Shown one piece after another: positions 7,409 to 16,132 of a DNA stretch of 64,000 bases (the stretch's first letter is position 1; every line of letters begins with the position of its first letter). The translations under genes were made by a program, and so were the position numbers. Origin of the DNA: Nocardioides alcanivorans (GTDB taxonomy: Bacteria > Actinomycetota > Actinomycetes > Propionibacteriales > Nocardioidaceae). The notes below the pieces were generated by a model that searched no databases, was not told the DNA's origin, and worked only from the letters and a program-made list of their open reading frames with translations. The stretch covers positions 1 to 64,000 of the forward strand of contig NZ_JAKGRW010000026.1 of NCBI RefSeq assembly GCF_021555175.1, written 5' to 3'.

Positions 7409-9046
7409 GTGAGTGGCACCCTCGTCGCGAAGGACCTGGCCGGCGGATTCGGGCACCGCACCCTCTTCGAGGGCCTCGACCTCACCGTTGCTCCCGGCGA
7501 TGTCGTCGGTGTGGTCGGTGCCAACGGTGCCGGCAAGTCGACCCTGCTGCGACTCCTTGCCGGGATCGACACACCACTGGACGGCACCGTGTCGACCGCA
7601 CCTGGCGACGCCTTCGTCGGCTTCCTGCCCCAAGAACACGAGCGACTCCCCGGCGAGACCGTTGCCGACTACATCGGGCGGCGTACCGGGGCAGCCGAAG
7701 CGACCCGTGCGATGGAGGAGAGCGCAAGCCAGCTGGGCAGCGACACGCCGGGCGCCGACGACGCCTACGCGGCGGCGTTCGACCGGTGGATGGCCAGCGG
7801 TGCCGCCGATCTCGACGACCGTCTGCCGGCCACGCTGGCCGAGCTGGGCCTCGAGTTGGGTCCCGAGGCCCTGATGACGTCGCTCTCCGGCGGCCAGACG
7901 GCACGCGTTGCCCTGGCCGCACTGCTGCTGAGCCGCTTCGACATCGTCCTGCTCGACGAACCGACCAACGACCTCGACCTGGCCGGCCTGGAACGCCTGG
8001 AGAAGTTCGTCCAGGGCCTGCGGGCCGGGGTGGTGCTGATCTCCCACGACCGCGAGCTCCTCGCCCGGTGCGTGACCCGCATGGTCGAGCTCGATCTCGC
8101 CCAGAACGAGGTCACGGTCTACGACGGCAGCTACGAGTCGTTCCTGGCCGAACGCGCCACCGCGAAGCGTCACGCCCGCGAGACCTACGAGGAGTACGCC
8201 GACAAGAGGGCCGACCTGGTCACGCGAGCTCGCACACAACGCGAATGGAGCTCCCAGGGCGTCCGCAACGCGATGAAGAAGGCGCCGGACAACGACAAGG
8301 TCCGACGCCGCGCGCAGAGCGAGTCCTCGGAGAAGCAGGCCCAGAAGGTACGCCAGATGGAGTCGCGGATCGCCCGACTCGAGGAGGTGCCGGAACCGCG
8401 CAAGGAGTGGGCGCTGCAGTTCCGGATCGCCTCCGCTGCGCGTGGCTCGACGGTGGCTGCCACCTTGGACCAGGCGCAGGTGATGCGTGGCGACTTCACT
8501 CTCGGGCCGGTGTCGCTCCAGGTGAACGCCGGCGACCGGATCGGGATCACCGGCCCCAACGGCGCGGGCAAGTCCACGCTGCTCGGCCTGCTGCTCGGCG
8601 ACATCGAGCCGACCCTCGGCCGCGCATCACTCGGCGCCAACGTGGCGGTCGGGCGGATCGACCAGGCCCGCACCGGCCTGGCCGACGACGTCCCCCTGGG
8701 TGAGGCCTTCGAGGCCGTCGTACCCGACCTGACGCCTGCCGAGGTACGCACCCTGCTGGCGAAGTTCGGCCTCAAGTCCGACCAGGTCACCAGCCGGGTG
8801 GATCGACTCTCCGGTGGTGAACGCACCCGTGCGGCGATGGCCCTCCTGCAAGCACGCGGGGTCAACCTGCTCGTGCTCGACGAACCCACGAACCACCTCG
8901 ACCTGCCCGCCATCGAGCAGCTCGAGCAGGCCCTGGACCAGTACGACGGCACGCTGCTGCTCGTCTCCCACGACCGCCGTCTGCTCCAGAACGTGCGCGT
9001 GGACCAGCGCTGGGAGGTGACAGCTGGGGCGGTCAGCGTTCGCTGA
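7409..9046 (+). CDS. ABC-F family ATPase (ribosome-associated type), 545 aa
   Basis: Two ATPase cassettes without membrane domains. Cassette 1 has GANGAGKST near residue 37, LSGGQTARVALAALL and LLDEPTNDLD. Cassette 2 has GPNGAGKST, LSGGERTRAAMALL and VLDEPTNHLD. Between them is a charged linker of about 80 residues rich in Arg/Lys/Glu, as in proteins that act on the ribosomal E site. Family members either regulate translation or give antibiotic resistance by ribosome protection; which applies here cannot be decided. GTG start with GGAGGG 10 nt upstream. Confidence 0.92.
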   Translation: MSGTLVAKDLAGGFGHRTLFEGLDLTVAPGDVVGVVGANGAGKSTLLRLLAGIDTPLDGTVSTAPGDAFVGFLPQEHERLPGETVADYIGRRTGAAEATRAMEESASQLGSDTPGADDAYAAAFDRWMASGAADLDDRLPATLAELGLELGPEALMTSLSGGQTARVALAALLLSRFDIVLLDEPTNDLDLAGLERLEKFVQGLRAGVVLISHDRELLARCVTRMVELDLAQNEVTVYDGSYESFLAERATAKRHARETYEEYADKRADLVTRARTQREWSSQGVRNAMKKAPDNDKVRRRAQSESSEKQAQKVRQMESRIARLEEVPEPRKEWALQFRIASAARGSTVAATLDQAQVMRGDFTLGPVSLQVNAGDRIGITGPNGAGKSTLLGLLLGDIEPTLGRASLGANVAVGRIDQARTGLADDVPLGEAFEAVVPDLTPAEVRTLLAKFGLKSDQVTSRVDRLSGGERTRAAMALLQARGVNLLVLDEPTNHLDLPAIEQLEQALDQYDGTLLLVSHDRRLLQNVRVDQRWEVTAGAVSVR

Positions 9047-9056
9047 CCCGGATCGC

Positions 9057-9503
9057 TCAGGCCTTGGTGTAGCTCGCCATCGTGCGGTCGGGCTCCCAGA
9101 AGGCCTTCATCGACAGCACCTGGCCCTCGTCGTCGACCACGTAGACCATGATCAGGTCGGTCGTGGTGTGGCTGCCGTCGGCGAACGTCGTCCGGATCTG
9201 ACCGATGTTGGCGCAGGTGTTGCTGCCGGGGTTGGCGAACGAGTCGTTGATCGTGAACCGGAACTGGTCGACGGGCTCGATCGCAGCCTTCCAGAAGGCA
9301 CTGATGCCTTCGTGCCCGTGGTGGCCCTTGCCCTCGGCATCGAACATCGAGGGGCCGACCGGGTCCTCGAGCACGGCGTTCGCGGCATAGACGGTGAGCC
9401 ACTGCGCGAGATCCTTCTTCGCGACAGCCGCATAAGAGCGCTGCGAGGCCCGGCGGGCCGGGTGGTCGTCGTCGGGAGCGTTCCAGATGATGGCGTCGGT
9501 CAT
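9057..9503 (-). CDS. SnoaL/ketosteroid-isomerase-like protein, 148 aa
   Basis: NTF2-fold protein: RSYAAVAKKDLAQWLTVYA opens the helical part, followed by LEDPVGPS, GHEGISAFWKAAIEPV and the strands IRTTFADGSHTTTDLIMVYVVD and MKAFWEPD. Members include steroid delta-isomerases and polyketide cyclases. A perfect KstR-type palindrome just upstream suggests a place in sterol or steroid catabolism, recalling KstR-regulated SnoaL-like genes in mycobacteria. The ATG at 9503 follows TAGGCT by 6 nt, so it is probably leaderless. Catalytic residues cannot be fixed by eye. Confidence 0.78.
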   Translation of the reverse strand: MTDAIIWNAPDDDHPARRASQRSYAAVAKKDLAQWLTVYAANAVLEDPVGPSMFDAEGKGHHGHEGISAFWKAAIEPVDQFRFTINDSFANPGSNTCANIGQIRTTFADGSHTTTDLIMVYVVDDEGQVLSMKAFWEPDRTMASYTKA

Positions 9504-9509
9504 GGCCGC

Positions 9510-9515
9510 AGCCTA
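9510..9515 (-). promoter_or_regulatory. -10 box TAGGCT of the SnoaL-like gene
   Basis: Read on the minus strand, TAGGCT is followed by 6 nt and the ATG at 9503. Confidence 0.55.
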
Positions 9516-9524
9516 CGCATCTTC

Positions 9525-9538
9525 TAGAACTCGTTCTA
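9525..9538. promoter_or_regulatory. KstR-type operator palindrome
   Basis: TAGAACTCGTTCTA is a perfect palindrome fitting TNNAACNNGTTNNA, the KstR operator as I recall it. It extends to 16 bp (9524-9539) and lies just upstream of the -10 box, where binding would block transcription. Confidence 0.65.
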
Positions 9539-9617
9539 GTGTCGCTCCCGGAAAATGTTCACCCGCGTGACACCTCGTCCTGCGCCTCCGGCAACCCGCG
9601 ACACCCACCGTGGAGCC

Positions 9618-10175
9618 ATGGCCAAGAACAAGATCTTCCTTCACGTCGGTCCCGAGCCCCGCACCCTGACCCACACCGACCTGATCGACCACAGCACCCT
9701 CCTCGCCGGCGCCGGCTGCCTCGTCCCCACCATCGCCCAACAGGCGCTCGACTCTGCCGCCACCGAGATGCTGCGCACCCACCGCGCGCACGGCCTGCAC
9801 CGCCGCGACGTCGAGGGCAGCTGGGCGGGGATCACCCGCGGCCTGTGGCGCTTGGGCATCGACGTGGCGATCTCACAGCCACGGTTCGCCGAAGCCGACG
9901 GCGACCAGTTCGCCCTGGTCCTCGACCACCTCGCCGGACTGGAGGTGCACGTCATCCTGCTGAACCGCGCCGGCACCTCCACGCTGCCGGGCTGGACCAC
10001 GCAGGTCCCCGAGAGCCGCCTGCACGTCCGCGAGATCGAGGACGACGCGGCGGCGATCGACCTGGCCGAGACCATCACCGGCGTCATCTGGGCGGTACGT
10101 CGCAACGACGAGCAGGGACGCATCTCCCGGCTGCGCGTCTTCAGCCAGCGCCGGCGTACGTCCCGGGCTGCCTGA
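9618..10175 (+). CDS. Hypothetical protein with sulfotransferase-like N-terminus lacking the PAPS loop, 185 aa
   Basis: Begins MAKNKIFLHVGPEPRTLTHTD, which resembles the first strand of sulfotransferases (LHVGPPKTGTT) such as the gene ending at 60488, but the PKTGTT phosphosulfate-binding loop is replaced by EPRTLT. Conserved-looking later parts are GLWRLGIDVAISQPRFAEA and a C-terminal helix rich in Arg. It is probably not an active sulfotransferase. The ATG at 9618 has GGAG 2-5 nt upstream; an upstream ATG adds Pro/Arg-rich residues that look non-coding. It ends before a strong bidirectional hairpin. Confidence 0.6.
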   Translation: MAKNKIFLHVGPEPRTLTHTDLIDHSTLLAGAGCLVPTIAQQALDSAATEMLRTHRAHGLHRRDVEGSWAGITRGLWRLGIDVAISQPRFAEADGDQFALVLDHLAGLEVHVILLNRAGTSTLPGWTTQVPESRLHVREIEDDAAAIDLAETITGVIWAVRRNDEQGRISRLRVFSQRRRTSRAA

Positions 10176-10196
10176 CACCACCAGCCGCACAAATCA

Positions 10197-10228
10197 CGAG
10201 TGGCCGTCCCCGAGGGGACGGCCACTCG
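10197..10228. terminator. Strong bidirectional hairpin terminator
   Basis: A perfect 14-bp GC-rich stem with a 4-nt CGAG loop lies between two convergent genes. Confidence 0.75.
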
Positions 10229-10240
10229 CTGTGTCTGGGG

Positions 10241-10930
10241 TCAGCGCGCGCGGCGCGACAGACGCTCGATGTCCATGATCACGACGGAACGGGGCTCCAA
10301 CCGCAGCCACCCGCGCGAGGCGAAGTCGGCGAGTGCCTTGTTGACCGTCTCGCGGGAGGCGCCGACCAGTTGGGCCAACTCCTCCTGCGTGAGGTCGTGG
10401 TGCACGTGGACGCCGTCGTCGGCGGTGCGGCCGAAGCGGTCGGCGAGGTCGAGCAGCGCCTTGGCGACACGGCCCGGCACGTCGGAGAAGACGAGATCGG
10501 CGACGACGTCGTTGGCCTTGCGCAGGCGAGCGGCCAGCTGGCCCAGGAGGCCGTAGGCCACGACCGGACGACCCTCGAGCCACTTGGCGAGATCGTCGTG
10601 GGAGAGCGACGCGAAGGCGACGTCGGTGACGCAGGTGACCGTCGCGGAGCGCGGACCCGGGTCGAAGAGGGAGAGCTCACCGAACATCTGGCCGGGGCCG
10701 AGGATGGCCAGCAGGTTCTCGCGCCCGTCGCTGGAGGTGCGGCCGAGCTTCACCTTGCCGTCGAGGACGACGTAGAGCTTGTCGCCGGAGTCCCCTTCGT
10801 GGAAGAGCACCTCGCCGCGTCGCAGCCGCGACTCCGTCATGGACGAGCGCAGCGCGGTGGCCGCCTCGTCGTCGAGGTGGCTGAAGAGCGGCGCTTGGCG
10901 CAGCACGTCATTGTCCACGAGGTCCTCCAT
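10241..10930 (-). CDS. crp: Crp/Fnr-family regulator (actinobacterial Crp/GlxR type)
   Basis: Global cAMP-responsive regulator of 229 residues. The cyclic-nucleotide-binding domain (about 10-115) has GQMFGELSLFDPGPRSATV, the phosphate cassette with Glu and Arg. The long helix is followed by LIFSDVPGRV-like FSDVPGRVAKALLDLADRFG, and the C-terminal helix-turn-helix is DLTQEELAQLVGASRETVNK. The ATG at 10930 gives the family length; further in-frame codons upstream are not conserved. A TAGAAT -10 lies about 38 nt upstream, and a half-conserved CRP site just beyond it suggests autoregulation. It is divergent from nth, as in mycobacteria. Confidence 0.94.
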   Translation of the reverse strand: MEDLVDNDVLRQAPLFSHLDDEAATALRSSMTESRLRRGEVLFHEGDSGDKLYVVLDGKVKLGRTSSDGRENLLAILGPGQMFGELSLFDPGPRSATVTCVTDVAFASLSHDDLAKWLEGRPVVAYGLLGQLAARLRKANDVVADLVFSDVPGRVAKALLDLADRFGRTADDGVHVHHDLTQEELAQLVGASRETVNKALADFASRGWLRLEPRSVVIMDIERLSRRAR

Positions 10931-10967
10931 CTGGGTAGAGCGTCGAAGCGAGCACAGGTCCGGCTCG

Positions 10968-10973
10968 ATTCTA
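10968..10973 (-). promoter_or_regulatory. -10 box TAGAAT of crp
   Basis: Minus-strand TAGAAT, 37 nt before the crp ATG. Confidence 0.5.
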
Positions 10974-10975
10974 GT

Positions 10976-10991
10976 AGTGCTTTCAGTCACA
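10976..10991. promoter_or_regulatory. Possible CRP site, one half conserved
   Basis: On the minus strand TGTGACTGAAAGCACT: the first half-site TGTGA is perfect, the second (GCACT versus TCACA) is degenerate. Confidence 0.35.
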
Positions 10992-11055
10992 TCATGGCCT
11001 ATTGGCCCCCGCGCGCCCACATCGGGTTCCCCCGTACGTCGTCGGGGCCGCCACG

Positions 11056-11061
11056 TAGGCT
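11056..11061 (+). promoter_or_regulatory. -10 box TAGGCT of nth, leaderless start
   Basis: TAGGCT is followed by 7 nt and the GTG at 11069. Confidence 0.55.
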
Positions 11062-11068
11062 GGTGGCC

Positions 11069-11773
11069 GTGCTCGCCAGCGACTCCCGGACCTCAGTCGT
11101 CCGACGTGCCCGCAAGGTCAATCGTGTGCTGGCGCAAACCTATCCTGACGCCAAGTGCGAACTCGACTTCGACAACCCGTTCCAGCTGCTCGTGGTGACC
11201 GTGCTCAGCGCGCAGACCACCGACAAGCGGGTCAACAAGGTCCGGCCGACCCTCTTCGCCGCCTACCCCGATCCGCAGGCCATGGCCGCTGCCGACCGAT
11301 CCGCACTCGAGCAGATCGTCGGTCCGCTCGGTTTCTTCCGCCAGAAGACCGAGTCCCTGCTCAAGCTCTCGAGCGCTCTCGTCGAGCACCATGACGGGCA
11401 GGTGCCGGGCCGGCTCGACGACCTCGTCAAACTGCCCGGCGTCGGCCGCAAGACCGCCAACGTCGTGCTGGGCAACGCCTTCGACGTCCCCGGCATCACC
11501 GTCGACACCCATTTCGGCCGTCTCGTCCGCCGCTTCGGCTGGACCACCGAGACCGACCCGGTCAAGGTCGAGTTCGCGGTCGGCGACCTCTTTCCCAAGC
11601 GTGACTGGACGATGCTCAGCCACCACGTCATCTGGCACGGACGGCGCATCTGCCACGCCAAGAAGCCCGCCTGCGGGGCGTGCCCCGTCGCGAAGTGGTG
11701 CCCGTCCTACGGCGAGGGCCCGGTCGACGCGGCCGCGGCCGCCAAGCTGGTGCGCACCGAGGGCCCGGCATGA
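11069..11773 (+). CDS. nth: Endonuclease III, base-excision DNA glycosylase/AP lyase
   Basis: Removes oxidised pyrimidines from DNA and nicks the abasic site. The helix-hairpin-helix is LVKLPGVGRKTANVVLGNAF with the catalytic Lys; the catalytic Asp lies in ITVDTHFGRLVRRFG. The C-terminal iron-sulfur cluster uses CHAKKPACGACPVAKWC, spaced C-X6-C-X2-C-X5-C. The GTG at 11069 is placed by the leaderless -10 box and gives 234 residues. The stop overlaps the ATG of the next gene (ATGA), starting a four-gene coupled run. Confidence 0.96.
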   Translation: MLASDSRTSVVRRARKVNRVLAQTYPDAKCELDFDNPFQLLVVTVLSAQTTDKRVNKVRPTLFAAYPDPQAMAAADRSALEQIVGPLGFFRQKTESLLKLSSALVEHHDGQVPGRLDDLVKLPGVGRKTANVVLGNAFDVPGITVDTHFGRLVRRFGWTTETDPVKVEFAVGDLFPKRDWTMLSHHVIWHGRRICHAKKPACGACPVAKWCPSYGEGPVDAAAAAKLVRTEGPA

Positions 11774-12441
11774 CGGCAGCTCTCCCGAGCCGTTGGCACA
11801 CGGCTGCCCTCGCGGCTGCGGCGAGCCTCCTGCTCCTCGGGGGCTGCTCCGCGCTGACCCCGCCCGACTCCTCGGGCGGCAGCCATCGATCCAACGTCTC
11901 GGTCGACACCCCGCAGCTGCGGGAGATGAAGGCCGAGACGTTGCTGCCCAACTGTGTTCCGGGCGAGGGCGGCGCCGTCGACGGCGGGATGCCTGCCATC
12001 ACCCTTCCCTGCCTGGGCGGCGGCACCAGCGTCGACGTCTCCACGCTGCGCGGCCCCATGGTGATCAACCTGTGGGCGGCCTGGTGCGGCCCCTGCAAGC
12101 GCGAACTCCCGATCTACCAGGACTTCCACGAGCTCCATGGTGACGAGGTGGCGGTGCTCGGCATCGACTTCAACGACGCCCAGCCCGGTGCAGCCCTGGA
12201 GCTCGTGCGCGAGTCCAAGGTGTCCTATCCGCAACTGGCCGACGTCAACAGCGACCTCTCGCTCGCCGACCCACTGCCCAACCTCCCGGCACTGCCCGGC
12301 ATCCTCTTCGTTGACGCCGACGGGGTCGTGGTCGACGCCAGCGGCACCCCGCGGGTCGTCTTCGAGGAGATCGATTCGGTCCAGGAACTCGAGGACCTCG
12401 TCAAGGAGCACCTCGGCATCGACTTGAAGGCAGGCACGTGA
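11770..12441 (+). CDS. TlpA-like thioredoxin-fold lipoprotein, 223 aa
   Basis: Exported thiol-disulfide protein anchored by lipid. The signal peptide (about 1-27) ends in LLLLGGC, a lipobox with the lipidated Cys near 27. The thioredoxin domain begins near 90 and has the active site NLWAAWCGPCKRELP (CGPC), cis-Pro region LPALPGILFVDADG and a C-terminal helix. Relatives reduce haem-binding cysteines of cytochrome c or keep extracellular thiols reduced. It is coupled to nth by ATGA and to the Nudix gene by GTGA. Confidence 0.9.
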   Translation: MTAALPSRWHTAALAAAASLLLLGGCSALTPPDSSGGSHRSNVSVDTPQLREMKAETLLPNCVPGEGGAVDGGMPAITLPCLGGGTSVDVSTLRGPMVINLWAAWCGPCKRELPIYQDFHELHGDEVAVLGIDFNDAQPGAALELVRESKVSYPQLADVNSDLSLADPLPNLPALPGILFVDADGVVVDASGTPRVVFEEIDSVQELEDLVKEHLGIDLKAGT

Positions 12442-13139
12442 GCGCTCCCGCATGGCTCGACCCGGTCATCTCCGGGATCGACACGATCCGCGCCGACGAC
12501 CTGACCCGGTTCGTGCCGCCCGAGAACCACCGGGGTCGGCGGGGCGCCGTACTCGTGCTCTTCGCGGACGGTCCACAGGGCCGCGACCTGCTGCTCACCG
12601 AGCGCGCCCACACGATGCGCTCGCATCCCGGCCAGGTGGCCTTCCCGGGCGGCGGCATCGACCCCGGCGAGACGCCCGTCGACGCCGCACTGCGTGAGGC
12701 GTGGGAGGAGACCGGTCTCGACCCGACGGGCGTCGAGGTGCTGGGCCAGCTGCCCGAGCTGTGGCTGCCGCCCAGCGACTTCGCGGTCACACCGGTGATC
12801 GGTTGGTGGGAACGCGAGACGCCGGTGACGACCCACTCGGTCGAGGAGGTCCACGCCATCCATCGGGTGCCGTTGCGCGAGTTGATCGAGCCCGAGCACC
12901 GGGTCGCCGTGCAGGGGCCCAACGGCTGGATGGGACCGGGCTACCTCATCGGCCCCGACCACGACGTCCTCCTGTGGGGCTTCACGGCCGGGATCATCTC
13001 GCGCTACTTCGAGCACATCGGCTGGGCGACGCCGTGGGACACGGCCCGGGTCGTGGAGTTGCCGCCGCACATGATGAAGGCTGAGCCTCGCGGCCGCGTC
13101 CCGGCACCCAACACGACCCTGAGCGAGGACGAACGATGA
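12438..13139 (+). CDS. Nudix hydrolase, CoA pyrophosphatase type, 233 aa
   Basis: Hydrolyses a nucleoside diphosphate derivative, probably CoA or acyl-CoA. The UPF0035 signature LLTERAHTMRSHPGQVAFPG is directly followed by a complete Nudix box starting GGGIDPGE and ending REAWEETGL. A second conserved patch is WLPPSDFAVTPVIGWW. GTG start overlapping the upstream stop by 4 nt; the downstream marP ATG overlaps its stop (ATGA). The order nth, thioredoxin, Nudix, serine protease matches mycobacteria. Confidence 0.9.
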   Translation: MSAPAWLDPVISGIDTIRADDLTRFVPPENHRGRRGAVLVLFADGPQGRDLLLTERAHTMRSHPGQVAFPGGGIDPGETPVDAALREAWEETGLDPTGVEVLGQLPELWLPPSDFAVTPVIGWWERETPVTTHSVEEVHAIHRVPLRELIEPEHRVAVQGPNGWMGPGYLIGPDHDVLLWGFTAGIISRYFEHIGWATPWDTARVVELPPHMMKAEPRGRVPAPNTTLSEDER

Positions 13140-14313
13140 ACTTCCTCGACATCCTCCTCATCATCCTGGTGCTCACCTACGCGTTGTCGGGCTACTGGCA
13201 GGGCTTCATCACCGGCGCCTTCGCCACCGTGGGCCTGCTGCTCGGCGGCCTGCTCGGCATCTGGCTGGCTCCCTTGGCGCTCGGCGACAAGGACCCGTCC
13301 ACTTGGGTCTCGCTGGGCGCACTCTTCATCGTGATCCTCGCGGCCAGCCTCGGTCAGGCCAGCTTCCAGTACGCCGGCGCACGAGCCCGGTCCCTCATCA
13401 CCTGGCAGCCGGCGCGAGCCGTCGACGCTGCGGGTGGGGCGCTGCTGAGTTCCGCGGCCGTCCTGCTGGTGGCCTGGGCGCTGGGTGTCGCGGTGAGCGG
13501 CTCACAGATCGGCGCGGTCACTCCGCTCGTGCGCGAGTCCGCCGTGCTGGCCAAGGTCGACCGAGCGATGCCCGACCGGGCCAACGAGGCGCTCAACGCC
13601 TTCAACACCGTCGTCGGCACCAACTTCTTCCCGCGCTACCTCGAGCCCTTCGCCCCCGAGCGCATCGTCGAGGTGAAGCCCCCGACACCGCCCGCATCAT
13701 GCGCGATCCGGACGTGCGTGACGCGGCCGCGAGCGTCGTCAAGATCCATGGTGAGAGCCGATGCGACCGCGGCGTCGAGGGCAGTGGCTTCGTCTATGCA
13801 GCCGGACGGGTGATGACCAATGCCCACGTCGTTGCCGGCGTCACCGATCCAACGGTGCTGGTCGGCGACGACCGACACCCAGCGCGCGTCGTGCACTACG
13901 ACAGCGACCTCGACATCGCGGTGCTGGCCGTCGACGGCCTCGACGCTCCCGCGCTCTCGTTCGAGCGCGAGGTGGGCGAGCGCGCCAACGTGGCGGTGCT
14001 CGGCTACCCCGAGGACGGGCCGTACGACGTGCAGGCCGGCCGGGTGCGCGCCGAGCAACGGCTCCGCTCCCCCGACATCTACAACGAGGGCTCCGTGATC
14101 CGTGAGGTGCTCTCGCTGCGCGCACTGATTCGGCCCGGCAACTCAGGCGGCCCGGTGGTCAACACCAACGGCGACGTCGTCGGCGTGGTCTTCGCCGCTT
14201 CGGTCACCGACAAGGACACCGGCTACGCGGTGACCGCCGACGCCGTCAGTGGTGCGGCCGACGCCGGCCGCACCGGCACCCGGGCGGTCGACACCGGCGA
14301 CTGCACCGGTTGA
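13136..14313 (+). CDS. marP: MarP-like membrane serine protease (one-base frameshift near 13681)
   Basis: Periplasm-facing trypsin-like protease. The N-terminus is a CvpA-like domain with four membrane segments (first about 5-24; another VSLGALFIVILAASLG). The protease domain has the catalytic triad in NAHVVAG (His), DSDLDIAVL (Asp) and RPGNSGGPVV (Ser), and two cysteines that may form the regulatory disulfide known in MarP. The frame breaks in the five-C run 13679-13683; one more C joins EVKPP to DTARIMRDPDVRDAAASVVK. In mycobacteria MarP is needed for acid and oxidative stress survival. About 392 residues after repair. Confidence 0.88.
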
Positions 14314-14334
14314 ACCGGACGGCCAGAGCTCGGT

Positions 14335-14733
14335 TCAGCTCTTGCTGAGCGCGGCCTTGGTCTCCTGGGCCTGCGCAATGGCCCGCTCCGGCGCCTTGAC
14401 CTTCTTGACCTTCCTGATGCCGAGCAGCACGAGGAGCACGGCCAGCAGCGTGTAGACGCCGAAGACGATCAGGTAGGCCCAGTGCAGGTCGAGGCCGTCA
14501 CCGTTCCAGTGGATCAGCTGCGCCAGCGCGATCGAGAAGATGATGACTGCGAGCAGCAACAGGAACCCAGCGGCGGCAAACATGCCGATGCCCGTGGTGC
14601 CAGCCTTGACGCTGACCTTCAACTCCGCCTTGGCGAGCTGGATCTCGCTCTGGACGAGCTTCGAGATGTCGCGTTGAGCGTCGCCGATCAGCCGCCCGAT
14701 GGTGGGCTCGTCGCTGTTGATCTGCTCGGCCAT
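14335..14733 (-). CDS. Phage-holin-like (DUF1469, Holin-X type) membrane protein, 132 aa
   Basis: An amphipathic N-terminal helix (IGRLIGDAQRDISKLVQSEIQLAKAELK) is followed by two membrane segments (GMFAAAGFLLLLAVIIFSIAL and YLIVFGVYTLLAVLLVLLG) and a Lys-rich tail. This is the usual layout of the actinobacterial Holin-X family, common in non-phage contexts; a role in lysis should not be assumed. The ATG at 14733 has AGGAG about 7 nt upstream. It is convergent with marP, and nhaA follows on the same strand. Confidence 0.75.
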   Translation of the reverse strand: MAEQINSDEPTIGRLIGDAQRDISKLVQSEIQLAKAELKVSVKAGTTGIGMFAAAGFLLLLAVIIFSIALAQLIHWNGDGLDLHWAYLIVFGVYTLLAVLLVLLGIRKVKKVKAPERAIAQAQETKAALSKS

Positions 14734-14815
14734 CCGTGTCACTCCTGATGCTGGTCCTGCGGGTCCGGTGCGGACTCTACACGGCACTCGACCCCCGCCG
14801 ACGTGCCCGACGCGG

Positions 14816-16027
14816 TCAGTCGGCGTACGGGCCCGAGATCGTCGCCCGTCGGCGGTGGATCCGGTTGCGCCAGACGAGCAGGGCGGAGCCCGCGACCGCG
14901 GAGAGGAGCGATCCGACCAGCACTGCCGTCTTCGCCGCTTCGACCTCGGGACCGTCGAACGACAGGTCGGCCACGAGCAGCGACACCGTGAACCCGATAC
15001 CGGCCAGCATCGCTACGCCGAAGACGTCGGCCCACTCCACATCGGGATCGATCTCGGCCCGAGTGAGTCGGGTGAGGAGCCAGGCACCCCCGAAGACCCC
15101 GATGGGCTTGCCGAGCACGAGGCCCGCGACCACGCCGATCACGACCGGGTCCTTCACGAGGTCGGCACCTCCGGCGACCACGACGCCGGCAGACATGAGC
15201 GCGAAGACGGGCACGGCCAGGCCGGCCGACCACGGGTTGAGCACGTGGGCCACCCGCTCCGCCGGGCCGTCCTCCTCGTCAGCGTCCGGGCGGACGCGGG
15301 TGAGCAGGCCGAGCACGACACCGGCGATGGTGGCGTGGACGCCGCTCTCGTGGGTGAACCACCAGGCGCCGATGAAGAGGGGCACGTAGACCATCCAGGC
15401 ACTGACTCGCAGGCGCTGCAGCACCCACCACGCGACGCAGCAGCCCGCGGCGAGCAGCAGCGAGTCGAGCTGGAAGCCATCGGCATAGAAGAGCGCAATG
15501 ATCACGATCACGATGAGGTCGTCGACCACCGCCAGTGTGAGCAAGAAGGTACGCAGCTGGCTCGGCAGCGCCGACCCGACGACGGCGAGGACGGCAACGG
15601 CGAAGGCGATGTCGGTGGCCGACGGAATCGCCCAGCCGCCGGGGCGGCCCGCGTCGCTGGTCAGGTTGATGGCGGTGTAGACCAGCGCTGGTACGGCGAC
15701 CCCGCAAGCCGCCGCCACGACGGGCACCACGGCGTCCGACAGCTTCGACAGCGAGCCGACGACGAACTCGCGTTTGAGCTCGAGTCCGGTGACGAAGAAG
15801 AAGAGCGTCAACGCACCGTCGGCAGCCCACTGCTCGACGGTGAGCGGACCGATCTCGTGTTCGCGCAGGTGGTGATAGCCGTCGCCGAGGGCGGAGTTGG
15901 CCCACAGGATCGCCACGACGGCCGCGGCGAGGGCAAGCACGCCCCCGACGGTCTCGCGGCGCAGGAGATCGCCGACGTACGTGGCGTCACGACGGCTCGG
16001 GTCAGGGAGGAAGCGGAGTCTGGGCAC
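14816..16027 (-). CDS. nhaA: Na+/H+ antiporter NhaA
   Basis: Electrogenic sodium-proton exchange for pH and salt homeostasis. The 403-residue protein has about 12 membrane segments. Family hallmarks are LTLFFFVTGLELKREF, WAIPSATDIAFAVAVLAVVG, and LTLAVVDDLIVIVIIA with the paired Asp residues that carry out ion exchange. LAGIGFTVSLLVADLSF lies near the C-terminus. It starts 105 bp after the end of the next same-strand gene. Confidence 0.95.
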   Translation of the reverse strand: MPRLRFLPDPSRRDATYVGDLLRRETVGGVLALAAAVVAILWANSALGDGYHHLREHEIGPLTVEQWAADGALTLFFFVTGLELKREFVVGSLSKLSDAVVPVVAAACGVAVPALVYTAINLTSDAGRPGGWAIPSATDIAFAVAVLAVVGSALPSQLRTFLLTLAVVDDLIVIVIIALFYADGFQLDSLLLAAGCCVAWWVLQRLRVSAWMVYVPLFIGAWWFTHESGVHATIAGVVLGLLTRVRPDADEEDGPAERVAHVLNPWSAGLAVPVFALMSAGVVVAGGADLVKDPVVIGVVAGLVLGKPIGVFGGAWLLTRLTRAEIDPDVEWADVFGVAMLAGIGFTVSLLVADLSFDGPEVEAAKTAVLVGSLLSAVAGSALLVWRNRIHRRRATISGPYAD

Positions 16028-16132
16028 GGGTCCTTCGTTCAGGGGTTGCGGTCAGCAGAGCCGCCGCGTCCTCCGCGGCGGGCCGACCAGACTTCCCGGC
16101 ACACCACGGTCAATCTAGCACCGCGAGGGCAC

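Noticed and set aside
14335..14733. Prophage remnant suggested by the holin-like protein
   Set aside because: This holin family is common in actinobacterial chromosomes; no other phage gene or attachment site is present.
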